Shown here: positions 21,863 through 34,300 of the stretch, piece by piece
How positions within the stretch are numbered: position 1 is the stretch's first letter
How the letters are laid out: every line of letters begins with the position of its first letter
Source of the DNA: Plumapathes pennacea
Taxonomy: Eukaryota; Cnidaria; Anthozoa; Antipatharia; Myriopathidae
Direction of reading: 5' to 3'
NCBI GenBank assembly: GCA_964036295.1
Contig: OZ038467.1
Span: 3,911,501-3,975,500, forward strand
Length of the DNA stretch: 64,000 nt
Notes under the pieces: generated by a model
Database searches by the model: none
Told to the model about the DNA's origin: nothing
The model's input: the letters and a program-made list of their open reading frames with translations, nothing else
Translations under genes and position numbers: made by a program

Positions 21863-22147
21863 TAAGGTAAAGTAATACGGGCAACATTTTCTTGCAACTT
21901 GTCGCGCAACAAAGTTGCGTAGCAAGTTGCGGCCTATTGTTGCACGTATTACTACCTTCGCACGCAACTTGTTCTGCAACAAAATTTCGTGTTGCGAGTT
22001 GCGGCAACATGTTGCAAAAAGTAGAAGCCGAGTCTACGAAATTTTGTTGGGTACGTAGGTACGTGCAACACAGGCCGCAACTTGCTACGCAACTTTGTTG
22101 CACGACGAGTTGCAAGAAAATGTTGCTCGTATTACTTCACCTTTAAG
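21863..22147. mobile_element. Fold-back MITE, left copy ('aagtaatacgggcaac' ends)
   Basis: Starts 'aaggtaaagtaatacgggca' and ends 'tgctcgtattacttcacctt'; the first and last 85 or so bases are inverted copies rich in 'gcaacttgttgc'-like motifs. No transposase. A copy in opposite orientation ends the right arm at 24622-24907. Confidence 0.85.
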
Positions 22148-22866
22148 GCGCCTCCGGAGTTTCATTGGGTGCAATCGTCTATGACAAACTTTACGCGGAT
22201 CATAACTTTTTTGGCTTTTATGCGATTCCTATAAAACTTTAAGAAACGTTGCATCTATCATTCAGCAATAATATGACAGAAAGCAATAAAGAAATAATCA
22301 ACCAGTTTGCAAAAAAATAAAAAAATAAATAAATAATCGCGCCGTGGGGAGAGCTGTCCGGATCCCAAGCCAGTTCGAGGGGCAACCCTTGCCTAACACC
22401 CGTCCACACTCAACGAACGGGGAGAGGTAATTCGGCCCCCAAGCCATGGTGAATTATCCCTAAATCCGAAGAGCGCTTAAATGCTAAGCCGACTTATTAA
22501 TTATATGCACCGAATCAGCTATATATAGTTTCAGGCAAGAGGTCATTCATCCATATGGGATGCACCTTTTTATCGTCGTTCCTTGCTTTATGAATAATAA
22601 TTGCACCGTCCTATTGTTATAACCGGTTCAGCTACTTCTATATCCCCGAACCACTTATCCGACTTTGAACTTGAGGTTCAATGTCAGAAAGGCCTGTTAT
22701 AGCAACCTTGGGGCTCGGCGCATGCGCAACAGTACCTTTGATTTTTCTTAGTGAGACTGTGGCTAATCTTGTATCCAGACTCTTCCAGATTGGACATTGG
22801 ACATTTTTTTTTTTTTTTTTTTTTTTTTTTTGAGACGTTCACTAACAACTTTTCAGCTTCGGCTTC

Positions 22867-23877
22867 GGCTTCAGCAAAAGCATTGACTTCATTATCACTT
22901 GTTGTATATTCAACTGTTGCTTTGGAAATATCGATGGCTCTGCAAGTCTGTCGGCTGTTTATATTAGCCTCCAGTTTTTTTTTTTTTTTTTTTTTTTTTT
23001 TGCAACATTTTTGTGTGCATGTTCTCAGTATATGGTGTATTCGACGGCGATGTGTTTCCTCCGTATGTCCCCAACTTTGGCAACGAGATAGTGAGATATA
23101 TTAACCTGAGGTATACTGAAGAGAATAACGTTGTAATGGATGTACCTGCCACTAGAAAGCCCTCCTCGCACGTGTGAATTTATGGAAAATTATGTTGACA
23201 TTTACAACTTTTCATCAGATGAATGTGCTAACAATATTCGCCTACAATGGAACCCCGGTATAACGAAAGAAGTTTTTTTCTTTTTTTTTTTTTTTTTTTT
23301 TCTTTTGCAGCTCGACCGGCCAAAGTTACAGGAAATAAAATGTATAGAACAGAATATAACAAACGCAATCAAGAATCCTAAAGTTACAATCTATTCCGAT
23401 GAAACAAATAAATGTCAAACTTACAATTTACCCCGATAAAACGTCACGCGACGGTGATTGGCATCTCGAATCAGATCAACACAGAAATGCTTTAACGCAT
23501 TAATCACCCAAAGCCATGGACCCAATCCAGATACTGTAGTATTGTAAAATAAGACCAAATGCTGGATGGTAACGTAACACTGGTTAATTTTAAAGCATAA
23601 ATTAACCAAACCCCGATAGAACGAATGCTTTGGTCGTTTGGCACAAATTCGTTATAACGGAGTTTCCGATATAATAACCCCCCGACATAACGAACACAAT
23701 TTTCCAGTCCCGGGACACTTTGTTAGTCCCACAATCAGAGTATTCTTTGAAGACGTACCGGGGTTTCCAGGGGGAAAACTGTTTCCTCGTGGATTCAAAC
23801 GAATGGGCGTGATCAAGAGAAATTGATAGATTTTGATAGCTCTCGATAAAAACTCGATACTGTCGGTGAAACTCATG
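22867..23877. mobile_element. Loop of the composite inverted repeat, with Tigger/pogo-like terminal fragments
   Basis: Contains 'ggaaccccggtataacgaaa' at 23249 and 'aaaccccgatagaacgaatg' at 23609, which resemble the ends of pogo/Tigger-type DNA transposons (family knowledge), poly-T runs near 22977 and 23274-23301, and a copy of the 21142 dispersed block at 23520-23583. No transposase ORF is recognisable. Probably nested, decayed insertions. Confidence 0.5.
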
Positions 23878-24621
23878 AAGCCGAAGCTGAAAAGTTGTTA
23901 GTGAACGTCTCAAAAAAAAAAAAAAAAAAAAAGAAAGAAAAAAAAAAGAAAGAAAAAAAAAAAGTCCAATGTCCAATCTGGAAGAGTCTGGATACAAGAT
24001 TAGCCACAGTCTCACTAAGAAAAATCAAAGGTACTGTTGCGCATGCGCCGAGCCCCAAGGTTGCTATAACAGGCCTTTCTGACATTGAACCTCAAGTTCA
24101 AAGTCGGATAAGTGGTTCGGGGATATAGAAGTAGCTGAACCGGTTATAACAATAGGACGGTGCAATTATTATTCATAAAGCAAGGAACGACGATAAAAAG
24201 GTGCATCCCATATGGATGAATGACCTCTTGCTTGAAACTATATATAGCTGATTCGGTGCATATAATTAATAAGTCGGCTTAGCATTTAAGCGCTCTTCGG
24301 ATTTAGGGATAATTCACCATGGCTTGGGGGCCGAATTACCTCTCCCCGTTCGTTGAGTGTGGACGGGTGTTAGGCAAGGGTTGCCCCTCGAACTGGCTTG
24401 GGATCCGGACAGCTCTCCCCACGGCGCGATTATTTATTTATTTATTTATTTTTTTGCAAACTGGTTGATTATTTCTTTATTGCTTTCTGTCATATTATTG
24501 CTGAATGATAGATGCAACGTTTCTTAAAGTTTTATAGGAATCGCATAAAAGCCAAAAAAGTTATGATCCGCGTAAAGTTTGTCATAGACGATTGCGCCCA
24601 ATGAAACTCCGGAGGCGCCTT

Positions 24622-24907
24622 AAAGGTGAAGTAATACGAGCAACATTTTCTTGCAACTCGTCGTGCAACAAAGTTGCGTAGCAAGTTGCGGCCTGTGTTG
24701 CACGCCGTACCTACGTACCCAACAAAATTTCGTAGACTCGGCTTCTACTTTTTGCAACATGTTGCCGCAACTCGCAACACAAAATTTTGTTGCAGAACAA
24801 GTTGCGTGCGAAGGTAGTAATACGTGCAACAACAGGCCGCAACTTGCTACGCAACTTTGTTGCGCGACAAGTTGCAAGAAAATGTTGCCCGTATTACTTC
24901 ACCTTTA
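24622..24907. mobile_element. Fold-back MITE, right copy
   Basis: Reverse-complement copy of 21863-22147, differing at a few positions (for example a two-base insertion near 24704). Its outer end at 24907 is the boundary between the inverted repeat and UTP20 upstream DNA. Confidence 0.85.
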
Positions 24908-25095
24908 TTTGCTCGAATTGTTCGTCTCCAGGGCCATTCACGTGAGAAACCCACTGGGCCTGGGGACGAGGTTGCCCAGGCCCTCTCTTTTCGGGTATCA
25001 ACATGGCCGCAACGTATGTTTACCACATGGCGCACTGTTAAAGACACATTTCAGCGATCTGGATACTGGATTCTGGATACTGGAAGCTCAGAGAA
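24908..25095 (+). promoter_or_regulatory. UTP20: Putative UTP20 promoter and 5' UTR
   Basis: Only 188 bp separate the inverted repeat from the start codon. It holds an E-box CACGTG at 24939-24944 and a YY1-like 'caacatggccgc' at 24999-25010, plus a short 'ggatactgga' direct repeat just before the ATG. E-boxes are common in ribosome-biogenesis promoters; their use here is inference. No TATA box is evident. Confidence 0.4.
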
Positions 25096-28000
25096 ATGGG
25101 AAAGCGAAAGGAGTCAAACACGTATAAATTCCAGGGATTTTCGGAGCGGATTTCTAGCATTAATATCAATGTTGTTCACAGAATTGAAACACGTTCCGAA
25201 ATTCCAGAAGACGCGGATACATTTATCGGTGAAGCTGTAACGAAGTGGGATGAACTTAACTGTACTTTACACTACCAGGACTTCTCTTGTAAAGCGAGAC
25301 CGCTAGTCCAGAGCCTTGCGCAGTTAGTTCACCATCAAACTTCGGTCATAAACTTGTTGAAGGAGCATCTTCAAGTCAAAGACAGCCTTGCGTTGAAGCC
25401 ACTTCTGGATTGCGTTGTTCAAGTCGCAAGGGACTTGCAAGGCGACTTCTATCCGCATTTTGGCGACGTATTCAAAGTTCTCGTGTCCTTGCTCAGCTCA
25501 AATTCTCAAGATACAGAAATTTTGGAGCAGACTTTTTCGGCTTTGAGCTACCTGTTCAAGTTTTTGTGGCGATACATGGTGAAGGATATCGATGAAGTGT
25601 TCAGGTAATTTAAGCGCTAATTATGTGCTAATTTCAGTTTGATAGCAACCATGGAATACTGTACAATGGAAAACTAGCACCAAAGGGAACTAGATTTTAG
25701 CTGCATCAGCATTGAGAAAGATGTATATATTAAAATGAATCAATTAAGGGTTGATGTATAAAACCCTACAGCAGATGCTATAAAAGAATTGGAAGGGGAC
25801 GTTTTGAGCACTAGCCCACTTGTACGGATGAAGTGCTAGCGCTCGAAATGTCAGCTTCCAAATAACATTCTTTTGCAGCATCTAGGTTTCACACATCGGC
25901 CCTTAGTTGATTCATTATGTAAATACTGTACGTGTAGTAGGAGATGTATAAACTTCTGTAACCACCCCTGTAATGTAGTCGACAGTCCTGATATTGGTGA
26001 ATCCCTAATTAATAGACCATGTGTAATTTTGGCTACTGTTCATTAGTGGACAATTAAAAGTACATCATTTACTTATTTATTTCTAGCTTTTTTGCTTTAG
26101 GAAGTCCACACAAACCAGCAAAGCAAACTTTTCTTGGCAACTGTAGTCTAGTTTATAATATGTTTTTTTTTTGTTTTGTTTTGTTTTTTCTGTTAAGGCT
26201 CTATTGTCCCCTACTTGCTGGTCACCAGAAGCCATACATCCAGCAATTTGCAGCAGAGAGTTTTGCTTTCCTTATGCGTAAAGTGAGGGACCACAATCAC
26301 TTGTTTGATTTGCTTTTTGGGAGCTTGGAGTCTACACCAAATCTGTGTGAGGGAGTAGGCTCCCTGTGCTTAGAAATGTTGAAGGGAGTTAGGAAACAGT
26401 TTCACTCTCTAACAGAGACATTACTGCCAGTTATATTCTCCAAACTGGGATGTTGCCAAGTTGACACTGGCAAATCGAAGAAATTTTCATCAGAAATGGT
26501 AAGTGTATGTACTGTAAATCCTGGCATTTTGTAAAGGAAAAAGTTGGTGAAGAGCAAGCCTTGTTGTCCAGCTATTCAAAATATATCTTAAACCTTTCAC
26601 TCCCAAGCTCAAAATACAGATTCTGCTAACCTTTGAAAGAACTGTATGAGTGATATAGTGAAAATTGGTAATTTAATCAGTTTTCATCTGAGAAAGGTAT
26701 CAAAAGCCAAATTCTCCTTTCTTTATAATATATTTTTGGTGAGAAACTGAAGGAGAAAATTGAAGTTAGTCACTCTTGGGAGTGAAAGGGTTAAAAATTT
26801 CATTGCAAATTATTTTATGTGTGCAAGTTGAGCTAAGAGTTGAACTTGGAGTTGGAAGTGACACCTTTAGGTTTCATTTGACCTGTACCCTCAACATACT
26901 CTCCATGCTGATCTACTGTACCAAACTTTGGGGGCTGAGGAGGAGCCAATGGAGTACTGTATAAGCTGGTCACCCCTGGATAAACTGAGCACAAAATTAT
27001 TGATAATTGTGAACCTTCAAAGGGGAAAGTTGGACTCTTAAAACAATATTTCACATTGTTTTGTAGGTATTTCAATCATTATCTCATATGCTTGAAAGAA
27101 TGGCACAGTACACTACCAAAGAACATGGCATTGTTGTGGAGAAATCCCTTGTTCAAGAGCTCATCAAACTACAAAGTTGTCTGGAAAGAAGTGACCTCAA
27201 TCCTGCTCAGAAAGAGGCCCTCTTTGTTCAGCTGACATTCCTGTTGCACTTAATGGATTTTTGGGTGGCTTGGAAAAATGGCTCGCTCCTTTCTCAGCCT
27301 CTCGAGCTGTGCAATGTAAGTCTATGTGTATTGTAGTGCTGTTCTGCCATGCCATGTTTTACTGTATTACCAATTTTGATGCTACAAACAGATCGTGTTA
27401 AAAATCTGTCAGCAAGACCCTTGTCTTCTCTATTTTCACCACCTGGAGTCAATTTAAATACAAAGTGTAGTTTACACTGTTTGACCAAGCCAGGGAAATT
27501 CTTAAATTTTTGCCTAAGTCACATACTTTGTTTTGAGATTGCTCCAGGTTTTAGATATTTTTTCTTTGAAATGACAATGTTTTCTCCCAAAATAAAAAAT
27601 TTCAATAGTTTGATGTTTGTGCCATGTTCAAGAAAAATTTGAACAGTGCTACTACGGTGAAAGCAAATCAGTATTCTTTAGTGTAGGGTACTGAGACAAC
27701 CACAATCACAGTCAGTAAGAGTATTGTTTTATATTCAGGGTAAGTCATGTGGTTTTTTCTATGAATTAGGGAGAACCCTAATGATGTACTCACAAGGAAC
27801 GTTGTCTTGTTCTTGTTCTCCAAACAGGTTGTTTCTAAGATGACTTCAACACCAAGTCCATCTTCGCCAATGACAGAAGCCTTGTTAAAACTGTGCTCCA
27901 CTATCCTGTTAGCAGGCTTTTCCGAACTGTCAAGAGAAAAGCACAGAAAACCCCTTGTCCAAAGCGTCTTTGACAGTGGTTACGTACCAAAGCAGATATT

Positions 28001-31000
28001 CCACTTCTGCAGGCTTCTCTTGGGCTGGCCAAATTTCACCCGAGAAATCCTTCCCTTACTTTTGAACTGCTGCCAGACTGAACTTTGCAAAAAAGATCTG
28101 GAGTCTATTGAGATGGAAGAAATTGTGTCTATCCTTATCAGTGCGATTCTTGCTGATGTGACTGATGATGGTACTGGTCTAAAGCTTTCAGCAAAGCAAG
28201 GTTTTGTGTTTTTCCCAAAGTGTGGCACAAAAGCAGGCAGCAACATCCTGAGGAGGTTCCTTGATGTTTTGAAGATCGAGAAGCAGATGGTCTCAGCCCC
28301 AGATAAAGTGGATTTGATTTGGGGGGTACTCGTTTGCATTCCATGCATAAGGTAACTTTAGTAAACTCTTTATCTCTTTGTTTTTTGCTTTTTTTTTTTA
28401 ACTCGATCTCCATTGAAAGAGTCACGCAGTACAACACCGTGCAGAACATCGCAACACAACATAGTCCAACAGCACACACAACAGCGCAACACAGCACAAT
28501 TACAACACTGCACTGTACAGAACATTGCAACACAACACATTATCACACCACACTTGACGGCCACAACACAGTACAGCACAAACATACACCGTACAGCACC
28601 CAAGTATGGGACAGCATAGCACAGATGTGAACTAGTAATTTCTTGTAACTAGTCGTCGAACAGTGAACAGGTTATAACCGCAACGCACAGCACAGCTCAT
28701 TACGCACAGCACAATACAATGCGTACAGTATTTCCACAGTTCAACACAGTTCAGAACCGTACCGTAGAGTACAGCATACTGTAGTAGACTAGAGACTATT
28801 TTTGCTTAACAAACGCTTCGTATGCAGACCACTGGATGCGCCCGCCTGTGCAGAAGTCCTGCTTCCCTTCATTCAACAACTGTGCGGTTTCTTGGAAGCA
28901 GAAGAAGGCGGTGCAAAGGAGAGGTGGCTGTTCGTCCTCGGTCAAGCTATCAAGTCTTTCCTGTTCGTCAAGTCAGTGTCCAAAAAAGACGATGGAACTT
29001 TGGACTTTGGGTTTGTCCTGAAATTGCTCAGGTAATGTCAAAGGTTATCAAACGTTTTTTTTAACACTGGATATTTGGTCGTATTTACAATAGGGTTACA
29101 TTATGTCTGCTACTGGTGGGATTTATTTACAGAGTTGTACTTAGTGTCCTGGTCAAACGGGCTCGTAAGTTGAGCCAAATCATTACAAAACCAGACCTTG
29201 AGTACGGACTTGCGATGGTTGGCTAAATGGATTCGAAAGGTCACAAGGCTTGAGCATTTTCTTCTGTTTCATTAGCTATGAGCTAGCAGGTTGATGTCGT
29301 TCTTGTGTTGCTCATCGCACAACTTGTCTGGAAAAGAGAAAGACTCCTCGCGCGTTAGTCTGAAATTGTCAGCCGTCTCCTCCCCATGCCCCCGTGGGAG
29401 CGATCAGAGGAGACGGCTGATATTTCAGACTTCTAGCCCATTGGCCACAGAGCGAACATCTCTTGTTATCCTCAGGTGCCGCGCTAACGGGTTTTTCGAG
29501 CCCTCAAATCGGCTCAGAAGGGATCAATTTGCGTTGACCTGTTGTGGGTGACCGAACGGTGACAAACATGCGTCGATTTGCTTGCAAATTTGAACTCGAG
29601 CAAACTTACTGTACTGACCCAAGTGGGGGGCCAAAAAATACACAAAGTCGAAAGTTTGGCCAGGCTTTAACAGACGCAGAAGTTAGATTGTCGAGTGTCT
29701 TGTTTACCCCGTTGTTGTTCGAGAGAAACTAGTCATCTGGTTTGTCTTTACTTTAACTTTAATTAATCCTGACTTCTGGTGTATAAAAGATGACCATGCC
29801 ACTGATTATAGTTTGTTTTACACACAGCAACTGGCCGAGTAATGTACACGTGCTCCAGGCTTGCGCCAGTATTGTGTTACAAGCCAAGAGACTAGGTCAG
29901 AAGACTGTTGTTTCGACAGAGAAACTCCAAGAAGTGTTTCCACTTATTCAATCAAATTTATCTTCGTCTGTTCACACAATACGACTGTTATCATTGATGC
30001 TTCTGGTGACTTTTGATCAGATGGATTTGCAACCTACAGAAGAGGTAAGCGCATTATTTCTCAAGTCATGCATGAAAGCTTGAATACTGTAAGCTCACGC
30101 TTGGACTCTCATTTCATCCCTCCCCATTGGTTGAAATTGTTTCTTACAGCTTCTACGATTGATGGTGTACTTAATTTAATTGGTTTCGACAGTCATCTGA
30201 AAACCGCTCTAATCTATACTGTAGGTTCTGGAGTAAGCAACGCATTAAATTACACTTTCATTGCACGATTCATTCATTGTACGATTAGCCTTTCGTGTAT
30301 TTTGAAATCTTATTTTCCTTTGAACAGAATCCGTCAGAGAGCAAGTGCAATTTGAGTTTACTTTCATCGTACGATTAAGCTTTGTATAATTTGAAACTTT
30401 TTTTCCTTCGAACAGAATCCGTTAGGGAGCAAGTGCGAATTGAGTTTACTTTTCATCGTACGATTAAGCTTTCGTATATTTTAAAACTTTTTTTTCCCTT
30501 CGAACAGAATCCGTTAGGGAGCAAGTGCGAATTGAGTTTACTTTCCATCGTACGATTAAGCTTTCGTATATTTTAAAACTTTTTTTTCCTTCGAACAGAA
30601 TCCGTTAGGGAGCAAGTGCGAATTGAGTTTACTTTTCATCGTACGTTTAAGCTTTCGTATATTTTAAAACTTTGTTTTCCTTCGAACAGAATCCGTCAGG
30701 GGGCAAGTGCAATTTGTTTAAGATCTGTTTGGACGCGGAAAGGATCCCTGCTACTCTAGACAGATACAGAGATAAACTGGTGTGTCTGCAGAGGCTTGCA
30801 TTTTCACCGTCGTACGACCAAACGTTGCCAGACCTCTACAAAAATGTCGCCCCACAGTATTTGATTGGCTCGCTATTCATCAACTTTAGTCCCTTGTGGA
30901 GTCCTGTTCTTGAAATTCTCAAGAGTTTTACACACAGCTCAAATGCCAAGAACTTCTGGACAGTGTTCAATCAGCACTTACAAACTGCTGCAGACAGTGC

Positions 31001-31346
31001 AGGTAAGCCTTTTTTGAATACCCTTCCACAATATTACAGAGGTTATTCATAGGTTGTTCGAAGTACGAATACAATGTGGGCTAATTCTGGGTTAGGTATA
31101 AACTTTGTTGACATTTTTCAGCCTGAAAACGAAGAGTTTCACTCACAAGACGACTTCCTTACTGTGCTTTGAGCTAGAACGAACTTCTTATAGTTTGTCT
31201 TTGATTAAAACTTAAATGGGTCCAATGTCGAACTTCACATGAACTTAATAATGAATTGAGTTCAGGATATTTGAAGTACGGCGTTTGACCTGGGCCTAAG
31301 GGATACGTTAAAGATCATCAAAACTATCAGGCGCATCTCTTGTTTT

Positions 31347-31378
<32 letters not shown>

Positions 31379-34300
31379 TTTTGCAGAGGCCTGCTTGAAC
31401 GCCGTGGTGGATTCGAGCAATAGCCATGTTGCCCACACCGCACCAACAGACGAACTTGGCAGCGTTTTTATCCATCAGTTCTCTGCCATTCAAAATCAGC
31501 CCGAGAATAACCGGGCCGATCATGCCAACTTCCGGTATCTTCTCTGGAAAGCGATGGCTGGCTTCCCCGAAATCGTCGAGCAACGATCGCGGGACATCGT
31601 TCCTTTGTTTTTCCGATTTTTGAGGTACTGTACGATATTTACTTTTGTGGGCATTTTCCTTTCAACTCTACTGTATATAGATAGGTTTTACCGTTATCCT
31701 TCCATTCGTTCACTTCTCTTCCTCTCTCACTGGAAACATCTAGCTATTAGTCAGCTGTTTATACATATTCCACCGAAGTTTTTTTTAAAGTTGAGTCATA
31801 CTTTATTCTTTCGTTTGCACGCACGCTTGCTCGCTAGGTCGTTCGTTCGTTCGTTCGTTCGTGCATTCGTTCAGTTTTATCCCATGCTACTTTAGTCGGT
31901 TCATTTACTGAGCAACAGTCAAGGTAGCCAGTCAGTCAGTCAGTCAGTCAGTCAGTTTTATCAGTCAGAGAAACACCTTATCCATTCAGTAAATTAGCCA
32001 ATAAGTTCTACTTTCTTTCATTTTGTTTTTTCTTCAGTTCTTTTATTCATACATCCATTTATATCCTTTTTCACGCGTTGAAGCAAATAACAACCATTTT
32101 TATTCAATCGTGCGTTTTCTTCTATTCTTTAACTCCAGCAATGAATATTTCCTAACCGACGAAAAGAACGCGCCTTCCCAGAACATAACTCAACCAGCAG
32201 AAAACCACGCAACCGAAGAGGACCAATCAGAAACCAAGGAATTTGAAGGTAGCGAACCAATCACGGAGGAGCAAGACAACTCACACAAGAAAAGACACAA
32301 GGCAGTCAACAAGTCTCTCTGCGTACATCTGCACTTGTTCGCGGTCTTTAGAAATCCGAAGGCTTTGTATAAAGAACCCCAACTTCGAGAGCTCTATCTA
32401 AACCTCTTAACTCACAAAGAGTTAGAAGTTCAGAAATTGGCCATTAAATGCCTTATGACGTACAAGCTCGCTTACTTGGTGCCGTACAAGGAGAACTTTG
32501 AACGTCTGTTGGACGACGAGAAGTTTCGCGATGAACTGACGCACTTTTCCGTGGACGAGGAAAGCAGTGTTATTGAGGAAAGCCACCGGGAAGGCCTGGT
32601 TCCTGTTCTCATAAGGTATGCTCTAACCCCGCTGGGGAGTAAGGGGCTCTCCATACGAGAAGATTTCACCTTCAAGCCGTGTTCTCTTTTGTTTGGTCGG
32701 CTTTTTACACAGCTGTTTTTTGTTGAAAGGAAGTTTCACTGAAAAGTATTCTGTGCTCCATATTCTTGCTTAAAATGTTGCTGTTGTGTCTTTAGTTGTG
32801 AACGGTTCAAATTCAAAAAGGTAACACGAAAATTCTGGGGCTTAGTCGACTTATCAGTAACTATTTACAAGAGGTTATAAAACTACAACTGAACGCCAAG
32901 GGATCCTCCATCTGAAAATAACGTAAGCTCAAATATTCTCCTTTTTTTTGCAGGTTGTTGTATGGACGCATGCGACGGTGGGCTGGTACGGGTACCGGCG
33001 GCAAAGGAGGGGCGGGCGCTCGGCGCTCTGTAGTACTTAGGTTCCTCGCCAATTGTCCTACTTCGGAGATGAAACTCTTCATGGACCTCATACTGGCGCC
33101 ATTCAAGCATTTGTGTATTGGTAAGCAAGAGAATAGAACCGTTTTCGGACGACTGTCGATAATCAAAACCAACGTAATTACATCGTCAATCACAGAGGCT
33201 GTAAGAAACACTTTCAACCAATTACAGAGGCTGTAAGAAACACTTTCAACCAATTACAGAGGCTGTAAGAAATACTTTCAGTCAGAAGCCAAAGTACTTT
33301 GCGTTTTTGGTGTTACTTTGAAGAAGAAACCAATCAGCCGAATGCGAGGAAACTCCATCGCCACTTGCTTGCGTGAGAAGATCGTGATCATAGTATTTTG
33401 TCTTGTTCCTGATTGGCCAAGAATGCTAGCCTTTCTGTAGTGTCGCGAGAACGTACCGGATAGACCTTTTCAGAGCTATCCTTGGAACGGAGCGCTGCTG
33501 CTCTGCACTCTTCCTGAAAGTGGTGCGTCCCGTATCGGACATATTTTCAGGACGCTTTGATCGTGATCGTGATTGTGACAAAGCCGTTCCGGACTGGCCC
33601 CGTGCGGTTTGCACTGTACCGGATAGGTTTTTCGGCTGAGGCCGTTCCGGACTGGTCTATTGGTGTTCACACTATAGACTGTCACGTGACGGCCTAAAAT
33701 TCTATCCGGTATAGTGTAAACATTGCTTAAACCGAAAGATTTTTCTTTGTCATGCCCGCTATTCCCGCCCTATAATAGGCCCAAAGCAACACGCAGCCTC
33801 TGAGTTTTTAATAATCTGTTTTTAAGGCCCGGCAGATGTGATTGTTACGTTGGACGACCTCACCAATGTAGTACCGCTCAAGAAACAACAGGGTTTCCTC
33901 TACATGGTGGCTCAGATTTTGGACAAATTGGGTTCGCTGATCACAGAGTTCCTGCCATCAATTCTGAAGGTCATCTTGTCTCTTTTGTCAACCTGTGTGT
34001 TGGCCTTGCAGCATAGAGAAAAGGTAGGTGCACTTAAAAGTTGTTTACCGTTCAGGAATAAACAAACAAACAAACAAACAGTTGGAAAACTCGGTACGGG
34101 AAGAATTTGTTCCATTTCTTCGCACAAGACGCCTTGCTCAGAACAAAACGTGAACAACTTTGATTATCTTTTTCAGTTTCTCATCAAAATTTTGGAGATT
34201 TTGGTTGCTGATAGCTTGCACAAATGAATGCTGATTGGACTGTTAATTCTCGTTACATCACTCATACATTTTCTCTTGATTGGTTGGGAGAATCTGTATT

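Larger units (their letters stand above)
21863..24907. repeat. Composite inverted repeat, about 1-kb arms and 1-kb loop
   Basis: The left arm (21863-22866) and right arm (23878-24907) are reverse complements with only scattered differences; I estimate about 98-99% identity by eye. Each arm carries, from outside in, a fold-back MITE of about 285 bp, a segment with 'cgcgccgtggggagagctgt', a region with 'atatggatgaatgacctctt' (or its complement), and a poly-T/poly-A run next to 'gagacgttcactaacaac'. The right poly-A run is interrupted by G. Such arms could pair into a long hairpin or be read into double-stranded RNA. It ends about 190 bp before the UTP20 start codon. Confidence 0.9.

Noticed and set aside
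22867-23877. A transposase gene inside the loop of the inverted repeat
   Set aside because: Only short terminal-like motifs are seen; no frame is long enough or resembles a transposase.
21789-25127. Repeated open frames rich in CVASCGL and TQNFVDSAS on both strands
   Set aside because: They are translations of the fold-back MITE and occur in mirror image in both arms; no start or codon context supports a protein.
28138-28630. Cysteine- and valine-rich open frames on the minus strand
   Set aside because: Artefacts of the low-complexity 'acaacacagcac' intron region and of the antisense strand of UTP20 exon 4.
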